From Eubacteriaceae bacterium (GTDB lineage: Bacteria; Bacillota; Clostridia; Eubacteriales; Eubacteriaceae): a stretch of 64,000 nt of DNA. Positions 1 to 10,727 of the stretch are shown in pieces. Location: positions 1-64,000 of the forward strand of contig JAENWK010000004.1 of assembly GCA_016650045.1 (NCBI GenBank). Direction: 5' to 3'. The notes below the pieces were generated by a model. The model was not told where the DNA came from. It worked only from the letters and a program-made list of their open reading frames with translations, and searched no databases. Each line of letters starts with the position of its first letter. The stretch's first letter is position 1. The position numbers and the translations under genes were made by a program.

Positions 1-811
1 AAAAATCAATGGCAAAATAAACACCATCCAAAGATCTGCCTTCAACGGACAGATCTCTTGGTTTTGTGGCGCCGCCGCATAAAACGATGGCATCATATTC
101 GGATTGAATGGTTTTGATGGGAACATCTTTTCCAACTTCAATATCAGTGATAAAATTAATGCCTTCGGCCTTCATAAAATCAATCCGGCGCTTTACCACG
201 TCTATTTTATCTAATTTCATATTCGGTATACCATACATTAAAAGTCCGCCAATACGGTCTTCCCGTTCGTAGATGGTAATAGAATGACCCGCTTTATTGA
301 GCTCATCAGCACAGGAAAGACCGGCTGGACCGGAACCGACAATGGCAACTTTTTTACCGGTACGATTTTTAGGTGGATTTGGTTTAATCCATCCTTCCTT
401 AAACCCGCGATCAATAATAGTGGCTTCATTTGTTTTAATGGTAACTTGAGGTTCGTTTAGCCCGACGGTACAAGAACCTTCACAGGGAGCAGGGCAGACC
501 CTGCCGGTGAATTCTGGAAAATTATTTGTTTTAAGCAGTCTTGCTAAAGCTTCTTTCCATAAACCTTTATAAATTAGGTCATTCCATTCTGGAATTAAAT
601 TATGGATGGGACAGCCAGAAGCTGCCCCGGCAATCATAATGCCGGATTGACAATAGGGGATACCGCAATCCATGCACCGAGCCCCTTGAATTTGCTGTGT
701 CGCCTCGGGAAGTTCTAAATGGAATTCCTGCCAATCTTTTATCCGTTCGAGAGGTGCACGATCTTGCGGCACTTCGCGTTTATATTCTAAAAATCCTGTT
801 GATTTTCCCAT
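1..811 (-). CDS. gltD: Glutamate synthase small (beta) subunit, 3' part missing at the window edge
   Basis: This is the NADPH/ferredoxin-side flavoprotein of glutamate synthase, which feeds electrons to GltB for converting glutamine plus 2-oxoglutarate to glutamate. Translation from the ATG at 811 begins [16 protein letters not shown]. It then shows the family's N-terminal cysteine clusters for [4Fe-4S] binding ([27 protein letters not shown]). The FAD dinucleotide fold [15 protein letters not shown] follows near residue 150. About 270 residues are present of the usual 460-490; the rest lies left of the window. A GAGGAAG ribosome binding site precedes the start. The start lies 17 bp after the gltB stop, so gltB-gltD is one operon. 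Confidence 0.95.
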   Translation of the reverse strand, partial: MGKSTGFLEYKREVPQDRAPLERIKDWQEFHLELPEATQQIQGARCMDCGIPYCQSGIMIAGAASGCPIHNLIPEWNDLIYKGLWKEALARLLKTNNFPEFTGRVCPAPCEGSCTVGLNEPQVTIKTNEATIIDRGFKEGWIKPNPPKNRTGKKVAIVGSGPAGLSCADELNKAGHSITIYEREDRIGGLLMYGIPNMKLDKIDVVKRRIDFMKAEGINFITDIEVGKDVPIKTIQSEYDAIVLCGGATKPRDLSVEGRSLDGVYFAIDF

Positions 812-828
812 ATTCTTTTACTTCCTCA

Positions 829-3800
829 CTAATTTCCGCTAATGCGGGATAAATCATTATTATTTGCTTGAAAAGCCGCCATTAAAGCTTCTTCGCCGGT
901 TAGGCCCTGGGCTTCAACACGTTCAATAGCATCTAACATACGTTTATAATCCCTTGGTAAAACTTTTACAAATTTCTTTGATAGTTCATCAAAATTATCT
1001 AAAATGCTTTGTCCCAGGGTACTGTTAGTATAATATGTATGTTTAGTTATTAAATCTTTAAGTTCTGCTAATTCGGCCTGATCTGTAATGTCAACCAGAT
1101 CAACCATGTCGGCATTACAGGTGTCGCCAAAGCAGTCTTCCGGATCAAAAATATAAGCGATACCACCGGACATACCAGCGGCAAAATTTCGACCGGTTTT
1201 GCCAAGAACAACGACTTTACCGCCAGTCATATACTCACAGCCATGATCTCCAATGGCTTCCACCACAGCGGTAACCCCACTGTTACGAACGCAAAAACGT
1301 TCGCCTGCTGCCCCTCTGATATAGGCTTCACCCTGAGTGGCACCATAAAGAGCTACATTTCCAATGATGATGTTTTTTTCCGGAACAAAAGTTGATTCTT
1401 TAGGAGGATAAACAATGAGTTTTCCTCCGGATAAACCCTTTCCAAAATAATCATTGGAGTCGCCTTCCAATTTAATGGTGATGCCTTTTGGAATAAAGGC
1501 TCCAAGACTCTGTCCCGCAGAACCAGTAAAATTTAATTCGATGGTATCTTCCGGCAATCCATTTTCGCCATAGCGTTTACTTACTTCATTTCCGATAATG
1601 GTTCCAACCACACGATTGGTATTTTTTATTTTTCCGTAAACAGTGACTTTTTCTCCGCGTTCCAAAGCAGGTTTACACTGAACAAGTAATTCGGACAAAT
1701 CCAGGGATTTTTCTAATTGATGATTTTGTTTTATTTGACAATATAAGCCACCATCTTCGGGCACACTGGGTTGATAAAGAATCTTTGAAAAATCAAGACC
1801 TTTGGCTTTCCAATGACCAATGGATTTTTGCATTTCAAGTTTATCCGATCGACCAATCATTTCGTTAAGGGTTCTGAATCCCAGCTCAGCCATAATTTCT
1901 CTGAGTTCCTGGGCAATGAATTTCATGAAATTTACCACATGTCCAGGATCTCCGGTAAAACGTTTCCTGAGTTCCGGATTTTGAGTGGCAATCCCAACAG
2001 GGCAGGTATCTAAATGACACACCCGCATCATGAGGCAGCCCAGAATAACAAGCGGCGCAGTGGCAAATCCATATTCTTCGGCACCTAAAAGCGCGGCAAC
2101 CGCCAAATCTTTACCGGTTAATAATTTACCGTCTGTTTCAAGGACCACCCGGGTTCTTAAATTATTCAGCACCAGGGTTTGATGGGTTTCGGCTAAGCCA
2201 AGTTCCCAGGGCAGACCGGCATGTCGAATACTGGTTCGGGGAGAAGCACCGGTTCCGCCGTCATAGCCGCTGATTAAAATAACATCGGCTTTTCCTTTGG
2301 CGACTCCGGCGGCAATGGTTCCGACACCAACTTCTGAAACCAGTTTGACATTAATTCGAGCATCACGATTGGCATTTTTTAAGTCGTGGATCAGTTCGGC
2401 TAAATCTTCAATGGAATAAATATCATGATGTGGCGGTGGAGAAATCAGCCCAACTCCCGGTGTGGAAAACCGAGTTTTCGCAATCCAGGGGTATACCTTA
2501 CGACCAGGAAGTTGACCGCCTTCACCAGGTTTTGCGCCCTGAGCCATTTTAATCTGAATTTCCTGGGCCGTGGATAAATAATGACTGGTGACACCAAAAC
2601 GACCGGAAGCCACTTGCTTAATGGCGCTGCAACGGGAATCCCCGTTTTCAAGTGGGAAATTTCTTTCAGGATCTTCGCCGCCTTCTCCGGTATTGCTTTT
2701 TCCTCCAATACGATTCATTGCAATGGCCATACTTTCATGGGCTTCACTGCCGAGGGAACCATAGGACATGGCCCCGGTTTTAAACCGGGTGCAAATATTT
2801 TCAACGGATTCCACTTCTTCAATGGGAATGGGTTCACGGTCTTTAAAGGTCATCAGTCCTCTTAATGTACACATTTTTTGACTTTGTTCATCGATGAGGC
2901 TTGTATATTCCTGGTACAGCTTATAATCATTGGTTCGACAAGCCATTTGCAGTTTATAAACAGTGTCCGGATTATAGATATGGAATTCCCCTTCTGATCG
3001 CCATTGGAAATTTCCACCGGAATCCAGAGTTTTGTTGTCGGAAAAAGGATCATTATAGGCTTCATCATGGCGCATTTGGGATTCTTTGGCTATTTCCGAA
3101 AGTCCGATGCCCTCGATTCTTGATGGTGTTCTTGTAAAGAAGCGATCAATCACTTCTGAATTAATGCCGACGGCTTCAAAAATTTGGGCACCGTGATAAC
3201 TGAGAATCGTTGAAATCCCCATTTTTGATAGGACCTTGACAACCCCTTTGGTAACGGTTTTAATATATGTTTTAAGGGCTGTTTCATAATCAATCGTTAA
3301 CAAACCTTTTGCAATAAGATCTTCAATGGTTTCAAAAGCCAGGTAAGGATTGATGGCAGTAGCACCATAACCGATTAATACTGCAAAATGGTGAACTTCT
3401 TTGGGTTCCCCTGATTCGACAATAAGACTGACTCTGGTTCGGGTAAGATTGCGAATTAAATGTTGATGGAGTCCTGAAATTGCCAAAGATGATGGAATTG
3501 GCAGTTTGTTCTCATCAACACCTCGATCTGAAAGAATAAGAATTTTCGTGCCATTCTCAATGGCTTTATCAGCTGAGGCAAAAAGCGTTTCCATGGCAAG
3601 ATTTAATCCATCACCGCCGGAATTATTCTCAAATAAAGTTGATAATGTAACGGTCTTTATTTTTGGATCCTTTAACTCGCGGATTTTATTTAATTCGTCA
3701 TTGTTTAAAATGGGCATAGCCAAGCTAATCTGATGACAACTTTCTGGTTTAGGGTCGATTAGATTACCTTCGCCACCTAAATAGACTTCGGTTCCGGTAA

Positions 3801-5415
3801 TGAGCTCTTCACGAAGGGCATCAATGGGTGGATTGGTTACCTGGGCAAACATTTCCTTAAAGTAATTAAAAAGCAGTTGCGGTTTATCTGACAAAACAGC
3901 CAAAGGGCTATCATTACCCATGGCGCCAATGGGATCGACCCCATCCTTTGCCATCGGGATAATCAATGCTTTCAAATCTTCATAGGTATAACCAAAGGTT
4001 TTTTGACGCTGAACTAAGGTCTCTTTATCAGAGACACTTTTCGTTTTTGGTTCAGGAAGCATCTCCAAAGTCACATTGTTTTCTTTGAGCCATTGTTCAT
4101 AGGGTTCCTGGGAAGCAACCGAAACCTTGAGGTCTTCATCATTGATGATTTCTCCTTTTTCGGTATCGATCATGAGCATTCTTCCGGGTTTTAAACGTTC
4201 TTTAATTAGAATATTATCAGGGGCAATATCTAAAACTCCAACTTCAGAGGCTAATATAACCAGATCATCCTTTGTGACATAATAACGGGAAGGTCGCAAA
4301 CCGTTTCGGTCCAGCACAGCGCCTAATCGAATACCATCAGTAAAAGCAATGGCAGCAGGGCCATCCCAGGGTTCAAGCATTCTTGAATGATAGTTGTAAA
4401 AAGCCTTTTTTTCTGGGCTCATGGACTGATTTTTGGACCAGGGTTCCGGTATCATCATCATAGCGCTATGGGCCATGGATCTGCCGGTTAAATTTAAAAA
4501 TTCAAAACAATTATCAAAAATTGCAGAATCACTGCCATCGGTATCAATAACTGGAAATGTTTTTTCTAATTCATTGCCAAAAAGTTCGCTTTGCAGCAGG
4601 GATTGTCTGGCGTACATCCAATTGACATTGCCTTGCAGGGTATTAATTTCACCATTATGGATGGAATATCGGTTGGGATGGGCGCGTTCCCAGCTTGGAA
4701 AGGTGTTCGTGCTGAAGCGGGAATGAACCATGGCAATGGCGGTGGTCATATCCGGATCCTGCAGGTCAGTATAGAATTCGCCGACTTGGTCTTCGGTTAA
4801 CATTCCTTTATAAACAACGGTTCTCGAAGAGAAACTGGCAGCATAAAATGACAAGCCCTTTTCTTTAGTGATCTTTTCCGTAAGTTTTCGGATGGTGTAA
4901 AGCTTTCGTTCAAAGGCCATGGGTTCTTTTATTTCAGGATCTTTTTTTATGAAAACCTGTTTGAGAAAAGGCATGCTTTTAAGGGCCATTTTTCCCAGAT
5001 CGCAGAGATCAACTGGGACGTCCCGCCATCCGATGAGGGTTTGGCCTGCTTCATTAATCATATCTGCCAGTATTTTTTCACATTGAGCTCTTTCAGCCGC
5101 ATCGGTAGGAAGAAATAACATGCCCAAACCATAGTCACCTGGCTGGGGCAGAGTAAAGCCTTCTTTAATAGAAGCTTTTTCAAAAAATTGGTGGGGAATT
5201 TGGATAAGAATCCCTGCGCCGTCACCGGTGTTTGATTCAAAACCTCTGCCGCCACGGTGTTGTAAGTTTACAAGAATTGTAAGAGCCTGTTGCAAAATAT
5301 CATGGGATTTTTTTCCTTTAATATGGACAACCGCTCCGATGCCACAGGCATCATGTTCAAAATCTGGATCATAAAGTCCCTGCTTAAGTGGTAAATAGCT
5401 TTGTTTCATACTCAT
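829..5415 (-). CDS. gltB: Glutamate synthase large (alpha) subunit
   Basis: This subunit hydrolyses glutamine and aminates 2-oxoglutarate in nitrogen assimilation. It is about 1,528 residues, normal for bacterial GltB. The N-terminal class II amidotransferase domain starts at Cys24 (context HDACGIG) after a short propeptide that is normally removed. The central and FMN/Fe-S region carries [23 protein letters not shown] and the cluster segment [13 protein letters not shown]. The C-terminal beta-helix domain contains [11 protein letters not shown]. The longest frame begins at 5451, but GAGGAAGG lies about 5 nt before the ATG at 5415, which is preferred; an ATG at 5409 is also possible. It is followed directly by gltD. 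No clear promoter was found in the AT-rich leader. Confidence 0.96.
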   Translation of the reverse strand: MSMKQSYLPLKQGLYDPDFEHDACGIGAVVHIKGKKSHDILQQALTILVNLQHRGGRGFESNTGDGAGILIQIPHQFFEKASIKEGFTLPQPGDYGLGMLFLPTDAAERAQCEKILADMINEAGQTLIGWRDVPVDLCDLGKMALKSMPFLKQVFIKKDPEIKEPMAFERKLYTIRKLTEKITKEKGLSFYAASFSSRTVVYKGMLTEDQVGEFYTDLQDPDMTTAIAMVHSRFSTNTFPSWERAHPNRYSIHNGEINTLQGNVNWMYARQSLLQSELFGNELEKTFPVIDTDGSDSAIFDNCFEFLNLTGRSMAHSAMMMIPEPWSKNQSMSPEKKAFYNYHSRMLEPWDGPAAIAFTDGIRLGAVLDRNGLRPSRYYVTKDDLVILASEVGVLDIAPDNILIKERLKPGRMLMIDTEKGEIINDEDLKVSVASQEPYEQWLKENNVTLEMLPEPKTKSVSDKETLVQRQKTFGYTYEDLKALIIPMAKDGVDPIGAMGNDSPLAVLSDKPQLLFNYFKEMFAQVTNPPIDALREELITGTEVYLGGEGNLIDPKPESCHQISLAMPILNNDELNKIRELKDPKIKTVTLSTLFENNSGGDGLNLAMETLFASADKAIENGTKILILSDRGVDENKLPIPSSLAISGLHQHLIRNLTRTRVSLIVESGEPKEVHHFAVLIGYGATAINPYLAFETIEDLIAKGLLTIDYETALKTYIKTVTKGVVKVLSKMGISTILSYHGAQIFEAVGINSEVIDRFFTRTPSRIEGIGLSEIAKESQMRHDEAYNDPFSDNKTLDSGGNFQWRSEGEFHIYNPDTVYKLQMACRTNDYKLYQEYTSLIDEQSQKMCTLRGLMTFKDREPIPIEEVESVENICTRFKTGAMSYGSLGSEAHESMAIAMNRIGGKSNTGEGGEDPERNFPLENGDSRCSAIKQVASGRFGVTSHYLSTAQEIQIKMAQGAKPGEGGQLPGRKVYPWIAKTRFSTPGVGLISPPPHHDIYSIEDLAELIHDLKNANRDARINVKLVSEVGVGTIAAGVAKGKADVILISGYDGGTGASPRTSIRHAGLPWELGLAETHQTLVLNNLRTRVVLETDGKLLTGKDLAVAALLGAEEYGFATAPLVILGCLMMRVCHLDTCPVGIATQNPELRKRFTGDPGHVVNFMKFIAQELREIMAELGFRTLNEMIGRSDKLEMQKSIGHWKAKGLDFSKILYQPSVPEDGGLYCQIKQNHQLEKSLDLSELLVQCKPALERGEKVTVYGKIKNTNRVVGTIIGNEVSKRYGENGLPEDTIELNFTGSAGQSLGAFIPKGITIKLEGDSNDYFGKGLSGGKLIVYPPKESTFVPEKNIIIGNVALYGATQGEAYIRGAAGERFCVRNSGVTAVVEAIGDHGCEYMTGGKVVVLGKTGRNFAAGMSGGIAYIFDPEDCFGDTCNADMVDLVDITDQAELAELKDLITKHTYYTNSTLGQSILDNFDELSKKFVKVLPRDYKRMLDAIERVEAQGLTGEEALMAAFQANNNDLSRISGN

Positions 5416-5650
5416 CTTAACCTTCCTCAGAAAAATCTTTCCGGTAATCACAAAAATAATTGTGTTATAAAAAAATAACAGGCTTTATTCAGGTTGATCA
5501 CCATTTTTTTTTATTAACTGTAACACACAACCTATAAAATATTCAAACAATATTCATTGAAAAATAAAATAATATTTTTTTTGAAATTCATTTAATTATA
5601 ACCTATTTTAATCGGTATTAATAGTGGGGAATAAGTTGTAATAAAAAAAA

Positions 5651-5750
5651 TCAGCTAATGCCAAGCAAAATTAATGAACCGATCAATAAAACAACCATGA
5701 TATTTTGAACTTTTGCAAAGATATTGACGCTCATATAATTAATGTTTTTT
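5651..5750 (-). pseudogene. Possible relic of an amino acid permease
   Basis: The minus frame ending at 5651 reads NYMSVNIFAKVQNIMVVLLI and then a hydrophobic run. This resembles the segment before and within transmembrane helix 3 of APC-family amino acid permeases, where AKVQN-type motifs are common. Upstream and downstream reading frames do not continue the protein, and no start with a ribosome binding site is visible. I read it as a decayed fragment. The match is from memory and short, so chance resemblance is possible. Confidence 0.3.
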
Positions 5751-5972
5751 AAAATAAAATAGGACAAAGCGGCCCGGTTCATAAAATGAACCCAGACGAC
5801 TGTGTCCTTGTTAAATACTATATTACACTCATCCAAATAAGTAAGATTGTAAAAATCGGTACAGTCCTAAAAATTTAAATGATTAAGAATTTGCTTTTTT
5901 TATTTTCAATAGGTGTTTTAAATAATTCGCTAAGGGTATGAAAAAGATATGGAAAGGGAAGTGATATTTAAT

Positions 5973-6308
5973 ATGAAAAAGGTAATTCTAATTCTAATCC
6001 TGTCAATATTTACCAGCTTTGTTTTAGCCGGTGTTTCCCTTGCAGACGAAATGCAATTAAAAAGTGTGAATACCATATTGGCAGAAATTAGGGTGGAACA
6101 AGGAATCGGCGGTTCAGATAAGATTGATGTAAACAAGGTCAGCCAGGCTCAGCTTGAAGCATTAGGCGATTCTGTGATGGAAGAAATGATTGGTAATACA
6201 GCCATGCACGACCAAATGGATTTAAGACTGGATGGGGATGGTTCAGAATCCCTTAAAGCCTTTCATATTAATATTGCCTGTCTGCAAAATCACATTACCT
6301 GGCATTGA
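5973..6308 (+). CDS. Small secreted protein of unknown function
   Basis: The start is the ATG at 5973 behind GGGAAG; a longer in-frame start at 5949 is less likely. The first 24 or so residues form a signal peptide (MKKVILILILSIFTSFVLAG, cleavage probably after the following SLA). The mature part is about 85 residues, acidic and Met-rich, with the segment QLEALGDSVMEEMIGN and a GDGSESLKAFHIN stretch. I recall similar GSESL-HIN endings in small secreted proteins of anaerobes, but no function is known to me. The last residues (ACLQNHITWH) look unlike that usual ending, so the C-terminus may be altered. It is a single gene with no obvious partner. Confidence 0.6.
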   Translation: MKKVILILILSIFTSFVLAGVSLADEMQLKSVNTILAEIRVEQGIGGSDKIDVNKVSQAQLEALGDSVMEEMIGNTAMHDQMDLRLDGDGSESLKAFHINIACLQNHITWH

Positions 6309-6621
6309 CTTTATTTTACACGCGAAAACATAACTTGGACACTTCATGGATAAACATTTTTTTAGATTTCCCTTGGTTTTTTGTACGATTTTCATAAGAT
6401 TACCTCTTTGTTAAAATTAGAAAAGAATTGTAAATTGACTGTTTTATTTATAGTGCACCCAAGTTGCGAAATAATTAACCAATAAATACAATGGTTAACT
6501 CCTTAGAAGTGCATTATAATTTAAAAAAGGAGTGTGAATTCCACTTCGTTTATGTTAAAATTTACGTTGTAAATAAGAAAATAAAGACTGGAGTCAATAG
6601 AATAAGTTAGAGGAGGGTCTT
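6309..6621. other. Intergenic region upstream of adk
   Basis: About 310 bp without a convincing gene. It holds a small inverted repeat, TTAACCA (6475-6481) and TGGTTAA (6492-6498), and a -10-like TATAAT at 6515-6520 that may belong to the adk promoter. A minus-strand frame at 6243-6395 with a fair ribosome binding site was considered and not accepted. Confidence 0.4.
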
Positions 6622-7269
6622 TTGAAAATAATATTATTAGGAGCTCCAGGGGTTGGGAAAGGTACCCAGGCTGAATTAATTTGTGATCATTTTAATATCC
6701 CTCATATTTCAACCGGGAAGTTGTTTCGTTTGAATGTAGCTGAGGGGTCAGATTTGGGATTGCAGGTAAACGAGTACATTAAAAAGGGAAAATTAGTCCC
6801 GGATTATCTTACCATATCACTCGTTGAAGACCGGTTAAATAAAGATGACTGTAAAAATGGATTTTTATTGGATGGATTTCCAAGAGATGAAAATCAGGCC
6901 AAAGAGCTTGAGTTATTCCTAAATAAAAAAGGTGAACATATTGATAAGGTTTTGTTAATTGAGGTTTCAGAGAAAGTCATCCTCGATCGGATAGCCGGCA
7001 GACGTGTTTGTCCAAAATGCGGGGAGAGCTATAATGTTAAATATAATCCATCCAAAGTAGGCGATAAATGTCAGGTCTGTGGAAGCGAGCTAATTCAAAG
7101 ATCCGATGATAAGGAAGAGGTAGTCCTTGAAAGGCTGGCCATTTACAATAAAGTCACCAAACCAATCATCGATTATTATAATGCTTTAGGAGTGTTATAC
7201 CGGATCCAGGGTGAGGATGATATTAATGATATTTTCAAAAGTATCCTTGCCATTTTAGAAACAGACTGA
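6622..7269 (+). CDS. adk: Adenylate kinase (zinc-LID type)
   Basis: This enzyme interconverts ATP + AMP and 2 ADP in the cytoplasm. It has 215 residues, the usual long form. The P-loop GAPGVGKGTQ is at residues 7-16, the LID zinc site CPKC...CQVC is near residues 130-153, and DGFPRDENQA is the NMP/core motif. It starts with TTG at 6622, with AGGAGGG just upstream. One oddity is that the usual TGDMFR motif reads TGKLFR here. The gene stands alone rather than between secY and map in the ribosomal protein cluster, so it may be a second copy; the window cannot settle this. Confidence 0.93.
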   Translation: MKIILLGAPGVGKGTQAELICDHFNIPHISTGKLFRLNVAEGSDLGLQVNEYIKKGKLVPDYLTISLVEDRLNKDDCKNGFLLDGFPRDENQAKELELFLNKKGEHIDKVLLIEVSEKVILDRIAGRRVCPKCGESYNVKYNPSKVGDKCQVCGSELIQRSDDKEEVVLERLAIYNKVTKPIIDYYNALGVLYRIQGEDDINDIFKSILAILETD

Positions 7270-7370
7270 TCATATAAACCCTGGTTAAAAATTTCTTAAC
7301 AGCGCTTCAAGGAAATAATCATCACTTTAAAAGCAAATCAGAGAGATGATCACTGATTTTGAGTAATCTG

Positions 7371-7409
7371 CTTTATTAGTCATGGAATTTAATTTCATGA
7401 CTAATAAAG
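7371..7409. terminator. Bidirectional terminator between convergent genes
   Basis: Perfect 14-bp arms CTTTATTAGTCATG and CATGACTAATAAAG flank an 11-nt AT loop, with a T-rich tract to the right. It lies between adk (plus) and the hypothetical gene on the minus strand. The stem is AT-rich, so its strength is uncertain. Confidence 0.5.
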
Positions 7410-7477
7410 TAATTGGTTGTTTTTGTTTTTGACTGATAAAAACAGTCCAATCATTTTATAAAGATCTGACCTGATTT

Positions 7478-7801
7478 TTATTCTTGGGGATTCTCTATTT
7501 GTGCTAAAAATGAATCGCGATCAATGGGAGTCGTTGCAATAATTTGATCGATATATAATAAAAATATGGGTCCGCTAAAATTGGTTACCTGAGTATCCCT
7601 GACAATAATAACTTCACTCAAAATAATATGACTATAGATAGATGGGTCTGCTTCTTCCTCTTCGCTTTTAAAAGGCTTTCCAATGATATAACCATAACTT
7701 GTGAGAAATAACATATCTGAATAATTGTTCATTTCAAGATTCCCAAGAATATTAAATTCTTTCAGAGAACATTTTTCTTTTGATAAGGTGCTATATTCCA
7801 T
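7478..7801 (-). CDS. Hypothetical acidic protein
   Basis: I do not recognise this protein. The ATG at 7801 (MEYSTLSKEKCSLKEF) has AGGAG about 8 nt upstream, which favours it over the longer frame from 7849. It has 107 residues with no signal peptide. There is an acidic central stretch (KSEEEEADPSIYSHI), and alternating hydrophobic segments suggest a small beta-rich domain. It is transcribed alone and converges on adk. No function can be suggested. Confidence 0.55.
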   Translation of the reverse strand: MEYSTLSKEKCSLKEFNILGNLEMNNYSDMLFLTSYGYIIGKPFKSEEEEADPSIYSHIILSEVIIVRDTQVTNFSGPIFLLYIDQIIATTPIDRDSFLAQIENPQE

Positions 7802-7979
7802 TTTGCTGTCTCCTGACATATTAATTTCAACCGAATTGAGCTGATACAACCATTATAGGAGTAGGAGCAAAAAGAAACAAGATAAAAAAAGAAATTCAAC
7901 CATAAAAGATTTTTCAGCCCCAATAGTATAAAAATGAATGGGTGCCTGGTAGAAATAAAGAAAAGTGAAGGTTTCTATT

Positions 7980-9188
7980 ATGTTACAAGGAATTGAATTG
8001 TCTCAGGCAATCAACATACTACTTGAAAATATACAACCGATTCGGACAACTGAAATAAAAAGTATTTTAGAAGCGCTTTCAAGAATTGCCGCAGAGGATG
8101 TTTTTGCTCCCATAGACAATCCACCATTTGACCGATCGCCCTTGGATGGCTATGCCCTTATTGCCGAGGATTCTATTGGTGCAAGTCGAGAAAAACCAGT
8201 GGAACTCAAAGTCGTGGGCAAGATTTTCGCAGGGGATTATTGCGACATTATTTTAAAACAACATCAGGCCATAAGGATTATGACCGGGGCTATGATTCCC
8301 ACCGGGGCTAATTGTGTGATCAAGCAAGAATCAACAAATTACGGTAAAGATCTTGTGAAAATATACGAGCCGTTAAAGCCATATCAGAACTACAGTTATA
8401 TGGGTCAGGATTTTAAAAAGGGAACTAAACTAATCTCTCAAGGGGAAAAATTAAATTTTGTAAACCTTGGACTTTTAGCTAGTATGGGGTACTCAACAGT
8501 CATGGTATACAATCAGCCGAAAGTAGCTCTCATAGTTACCGGAGATGAATTGGTACCTCCTGGAGGCACTTTACCAAAAGGTAAGATCTATAATAGCAAT
8601 CTGTTTTTAATAGCGGCTAGGCTCAAAGAACTTTCAATTAACCCAATATACTTGGAACAATGCACAGATGATGTCAATACCGTTATACAAAAGCTTCAGG
8701 AAGCTGTGGCCGTGGCTGATTTGGTCATCACAACCGGCGGAGTATCCCTTGGAGAAAAAGATATTTTTCATGAGGTGCTGCCAAAGCTGGGGGCAGATCA
8801 GAAGTTTTGGAAGGTTAATATAAAACCGGGAACTCCGGTAATGTTTTCAACCTATCACAACAAACCGATACTGAATTTATCAGGAAGTCCATTTGGAGCA
8901 TTGACTGCTTTTGAGCTTTTAGTCAGGCCAGTGCTTGGTAAAATGGCCAGTGACGTTTCAATACCTATGATAATGGATAAAGCAAAATTGGACAATGACT
9001 GCTTCAAAGAATTTAAAGGAAAAAGATTTGTCAGAGCAGTTTATCAAAATGGTAAGATAAGATTGCCGGAAGGGGGATACGCATCTGGTATGATTTCCTC
9101 CATGAAAGACTGCAACTGTTTATTAGAAATCGAATCGGGAATAAATGGCTATGAAAAAGGTGATACAGTTATGATTATGGTTTTATAA
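7980..9188 (+). CDS. moeA: Molybdopterin molybdenumtransferase MoeA
   Basis: MoeA inserts molybdate (or tungstate) into adenylylated molybdopterin. About 402 residues carry the family landmarks: DNPPFDRSPLDGYA near residue 50, IMTGAMIPTGANCVI, VTGDELVPPGG, TTGGVSLGEKD and LSGSPFGALTAFELLVRP. The ATG at 7980 has AAGG 8 nt upstream; a GTG at 7965 opens the same frame. It lies 4 bp before mobB, so the two are co-transcribed. The cofactor is needed by the formate dehydrogenase encoded at 22041-24716. Confidence 0.95.
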   Translation: MLQGIELSQAINILLENIQPIRTTEIKSILEALSRIAAEDVFAPIDNPPFDRSPLDGYALIAEDSIGASREKPVELKVVGKIFAGDYCDIILKQHQAIRIMTGAMIPTGANCVIKQESTNYGKDLVKIYEPLKPYQNYSYMGQDFKKGTKLISQGEKLNFVNLGLLASMGYSTVMVYNQPKVALIVTGDELVPPGGTLPKGKIYNSNLFLIAARLKELSINPIYLEQCTDDVNTVIQKLQEAVAVADLVITTGGVSLGEKDIFHEVLPKLGADQKFWKVNIKPGTPVMFSTYHNKPILNLSGSPFGALTAFELLVRPVLGKMASDVSIPMIMDKAKLDNDCFKEFKGKRFVRAVYQNGKIRLPEGGYASGMISSMKDCNCLLEIESGINGYEKGDTVMIMVL

Positions 9189-9192
9189 ATCG

Positions 9193-9687
9193 ATGAAAAA
9201 TCCTAAAATGCTCGCTATTAGCGGGGTTAAAAATTCAGGCAAAACCACACTGATTACGAAATTAATTCCAGAGCTCACAAAGCTTGATTTAAAAATTGCA
9301 ACCATCAAGCACGATGGTCACGGTTTTAAAGCGGATATTGAGAATTCAGACACCTATCGGCACAAAGCGGCAGGTGCCTATGGAACCGCCGTGTTTTCCG
9401 GCGACAAATATATGCTTGTTAAGGAGTTACCTCAGTGTAACGAAATCATCATAGCAGAGTCTTTTCCTGAAGCGGATCTCATTTTATTAGAGGGGTTTAA
9501 GCAATCCCTTTATCCTAAAATTGAAATAATACGTTCGAAAAATTCACAAATCAGCGTCTGCCCAGAAAATACTTTGATCGCTGTGGTCAGTGATTTACCA
9601 CTGTCATTCACAGAAATACCAGTCTTTGGTTTAAATGACATCCCGTTAATTGCACAGTTCATATATGAATGGACGTTAAAGTCTTAA
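9193..9687 (+). CDS. mobB: Molybdopterin guanine dinucleotide biosynthesis protein B
   Basis: MobB is a small GTP-binding partner of MobA in forming the guanine dinucleotide cofactor. It has 164 residues, typical for the family. The P-loop GVKNSGKTTLITKL is near the N-terminus. IATIKHDGHGF and DTYRHKAAGA follow, as in other MobB proteins, and then ILLEGFKQS. It starts 4 bp after moeA, and mobA lies nearby on the other strand. Confidence 0.92.
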   Translation: MKNPKMLAISGVKNSGKTTLITKLIPELTKLDLKIATIKHDGHGFKADIENSDTYRHKAAGAYGTAVFSGDKYMLVKELPQCNEIIIAESFPEADLILLEGFKQSLYPKIEIIRSKNSQISVCPENTLIAVVSDLPLSFTEIPVFGLNDIPLIAQFIYEWTLKS

Positions 9688-9888
9688 AAATGTATACTGG
9701 GTAAAACAATGGAAAATTAGGCTTTAAGCTTTTCTGCAATGAATTGATGTGACGGCAAACGTACTATTTTCTGAATGATTAATGCATATAGAACTAATGA
9801 CTATAATTTAAGCGTTTTGTCTTTAATGTATGTAATAATAAAACAATATGAAATAAAATAAATAAATATGGAATTGGAGAAAATTTAA

Positions 9889-10074
9889 GTGACAAAAGAG
9901 TCTATGTTAGAAATTATTGAAGAATATTGTATTATGAAAAACGGTAAGAAAAGTTTAGGGTGTGCGGATGCTTCCAAAATAGCAGAGAAGTTAAAAATAA
10001 GTATTCCCGAAGTCGGAAAACTTTGCAATGAAAATGATATCAAGATCAGTAGTTGTCAGCTTGGTTGTTTTTAA
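9889..10074 (+). CDS. Small winged-helix-like protein of the Mo-cofactor cluster
   Basis: A 61-residue protein starting at GTG 9889 with GGAG about 9 nt upstream. The middle (DASKIAEKLKISIPEVGKLC) looks like a helix-turn-helix. The C-terminus ends in ISSCQLGCF, a Cys-x3-Cys pair that could bind metal or Fe-S. It sits between mobB and a P-loop NTPase and may be translationally coupled to the latter. I recall similar small proteins near formate dehydrogenase and molybdenum genes in acetogens, but no assigned role. Its function here is inferred from context only. Confidence 0.6.
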   Translation: MTKESMLEIIEEYCIMKNGKKSLGCADASKIAEKLKISIPEVGKLCNENDIKISSCQLGCF

Positions 10075-10093
10075 AACAATAATTGATAGTGAG

Positions 10094-10678
10094 GTGAGAA
10101 AAATAGTAAAAAGAATTCATAATGTCCCGAATATGATTCTAATTGGATCAACAGCTAGAAATAGTGGAAAAACGACGCTTGCACTTTCAATAATAAATAA
10201 ATACAAATTAAATGGGGCTGTGGTGGCAATAAAAGTAACCACTATTGCTGAAAAAAATGGGAAATGCATTCGCGGCGGAGAAGGTTGTGGGGTCTGTTCA
10301 AATTTAAAAGGCAATTTTGAAATAATCGAGGAAATAAATGCAGCCAATAATAAAGATACTTCTTTATTATTGGCTGCCGGTGCTAAAAAAGTTTACTGGC
10401 TCAAAACTTTAAAAAGTCATATATATGAGGGATTCGAAGAATTGATTGCTGGTATACCTGAGGATACCCTCATTGTATGTGAATCAAACAGTTTGAAAAA
10501 AGTTGTGAATCCAGGTATTTTTATTATGGTGAAAAATGCTGAAAGCAGTCAAATCAAACAATCCGCAATGGAAGTAATCGATCAGGCGGATATCGTCTTT
10601 GAAAATAATTTTAATAATGACTTTGATGAAATTATGAATGAAATTGATAAACAACTAAATCTGTCAAAAAAAAGTTGA
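10094..10678 (+). CDS. P-loop NTPase with Cys cluster, probable Mo-cofactor or formate dehydrogenase maturation factor
   Basis: The fold is a MobB/SIMIBI-like NTPase: the Walker A motif GSTARNSGKTTLA is near the N-terminus, VVAIKVTTIAEK follows, and DTLIVCESNSL is a later strand. Between them is CIRGGEGCGVC, a C-x6-C-x2-C pattern that could hold zinc or Fe-S. The longest frame (from 10028) overlaps the preceding gene and is unlikely. GTG 10094 is a reasonable start, but its ribosome binding site is poor; the ATG at 10133 is another option. Its place between mobB and mobA suggests cofactor assembly or delivery. The specific reaction is unknown. Confidence 0.7.
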   Translation: MRKIVKRIHNVPNMILIGSTARNSGKTTLALSIINKYKLNGAVVAIKVTTIAEKNGKCIRGGEGCGVCSNLKGNFEIIEEINAANNKDTSLLLAAGAKKVYWLKTLKSHIYEGFEELIAGIPEDTLIVCESNSLKKVVNPGIFIMVKNAESSQIKQSAMEVIDQADIVFENNFNNDFDEIMNEIDKQLNLSKKS

Positions 10679-10727
10679 GTTAACATTTGACCTTTTACAT
10701 GTTTTCAGACTAGAAAAAGTGAATAAT

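Noticed and set aside
6243-6395. Minus-strand frame of 50 codons with an AGAGGT ribosome binding site
   Set aside because: It runs antisense over the end of the secreted protein gene, has no recognised family and is very short; it could be a relic but support is too weak.
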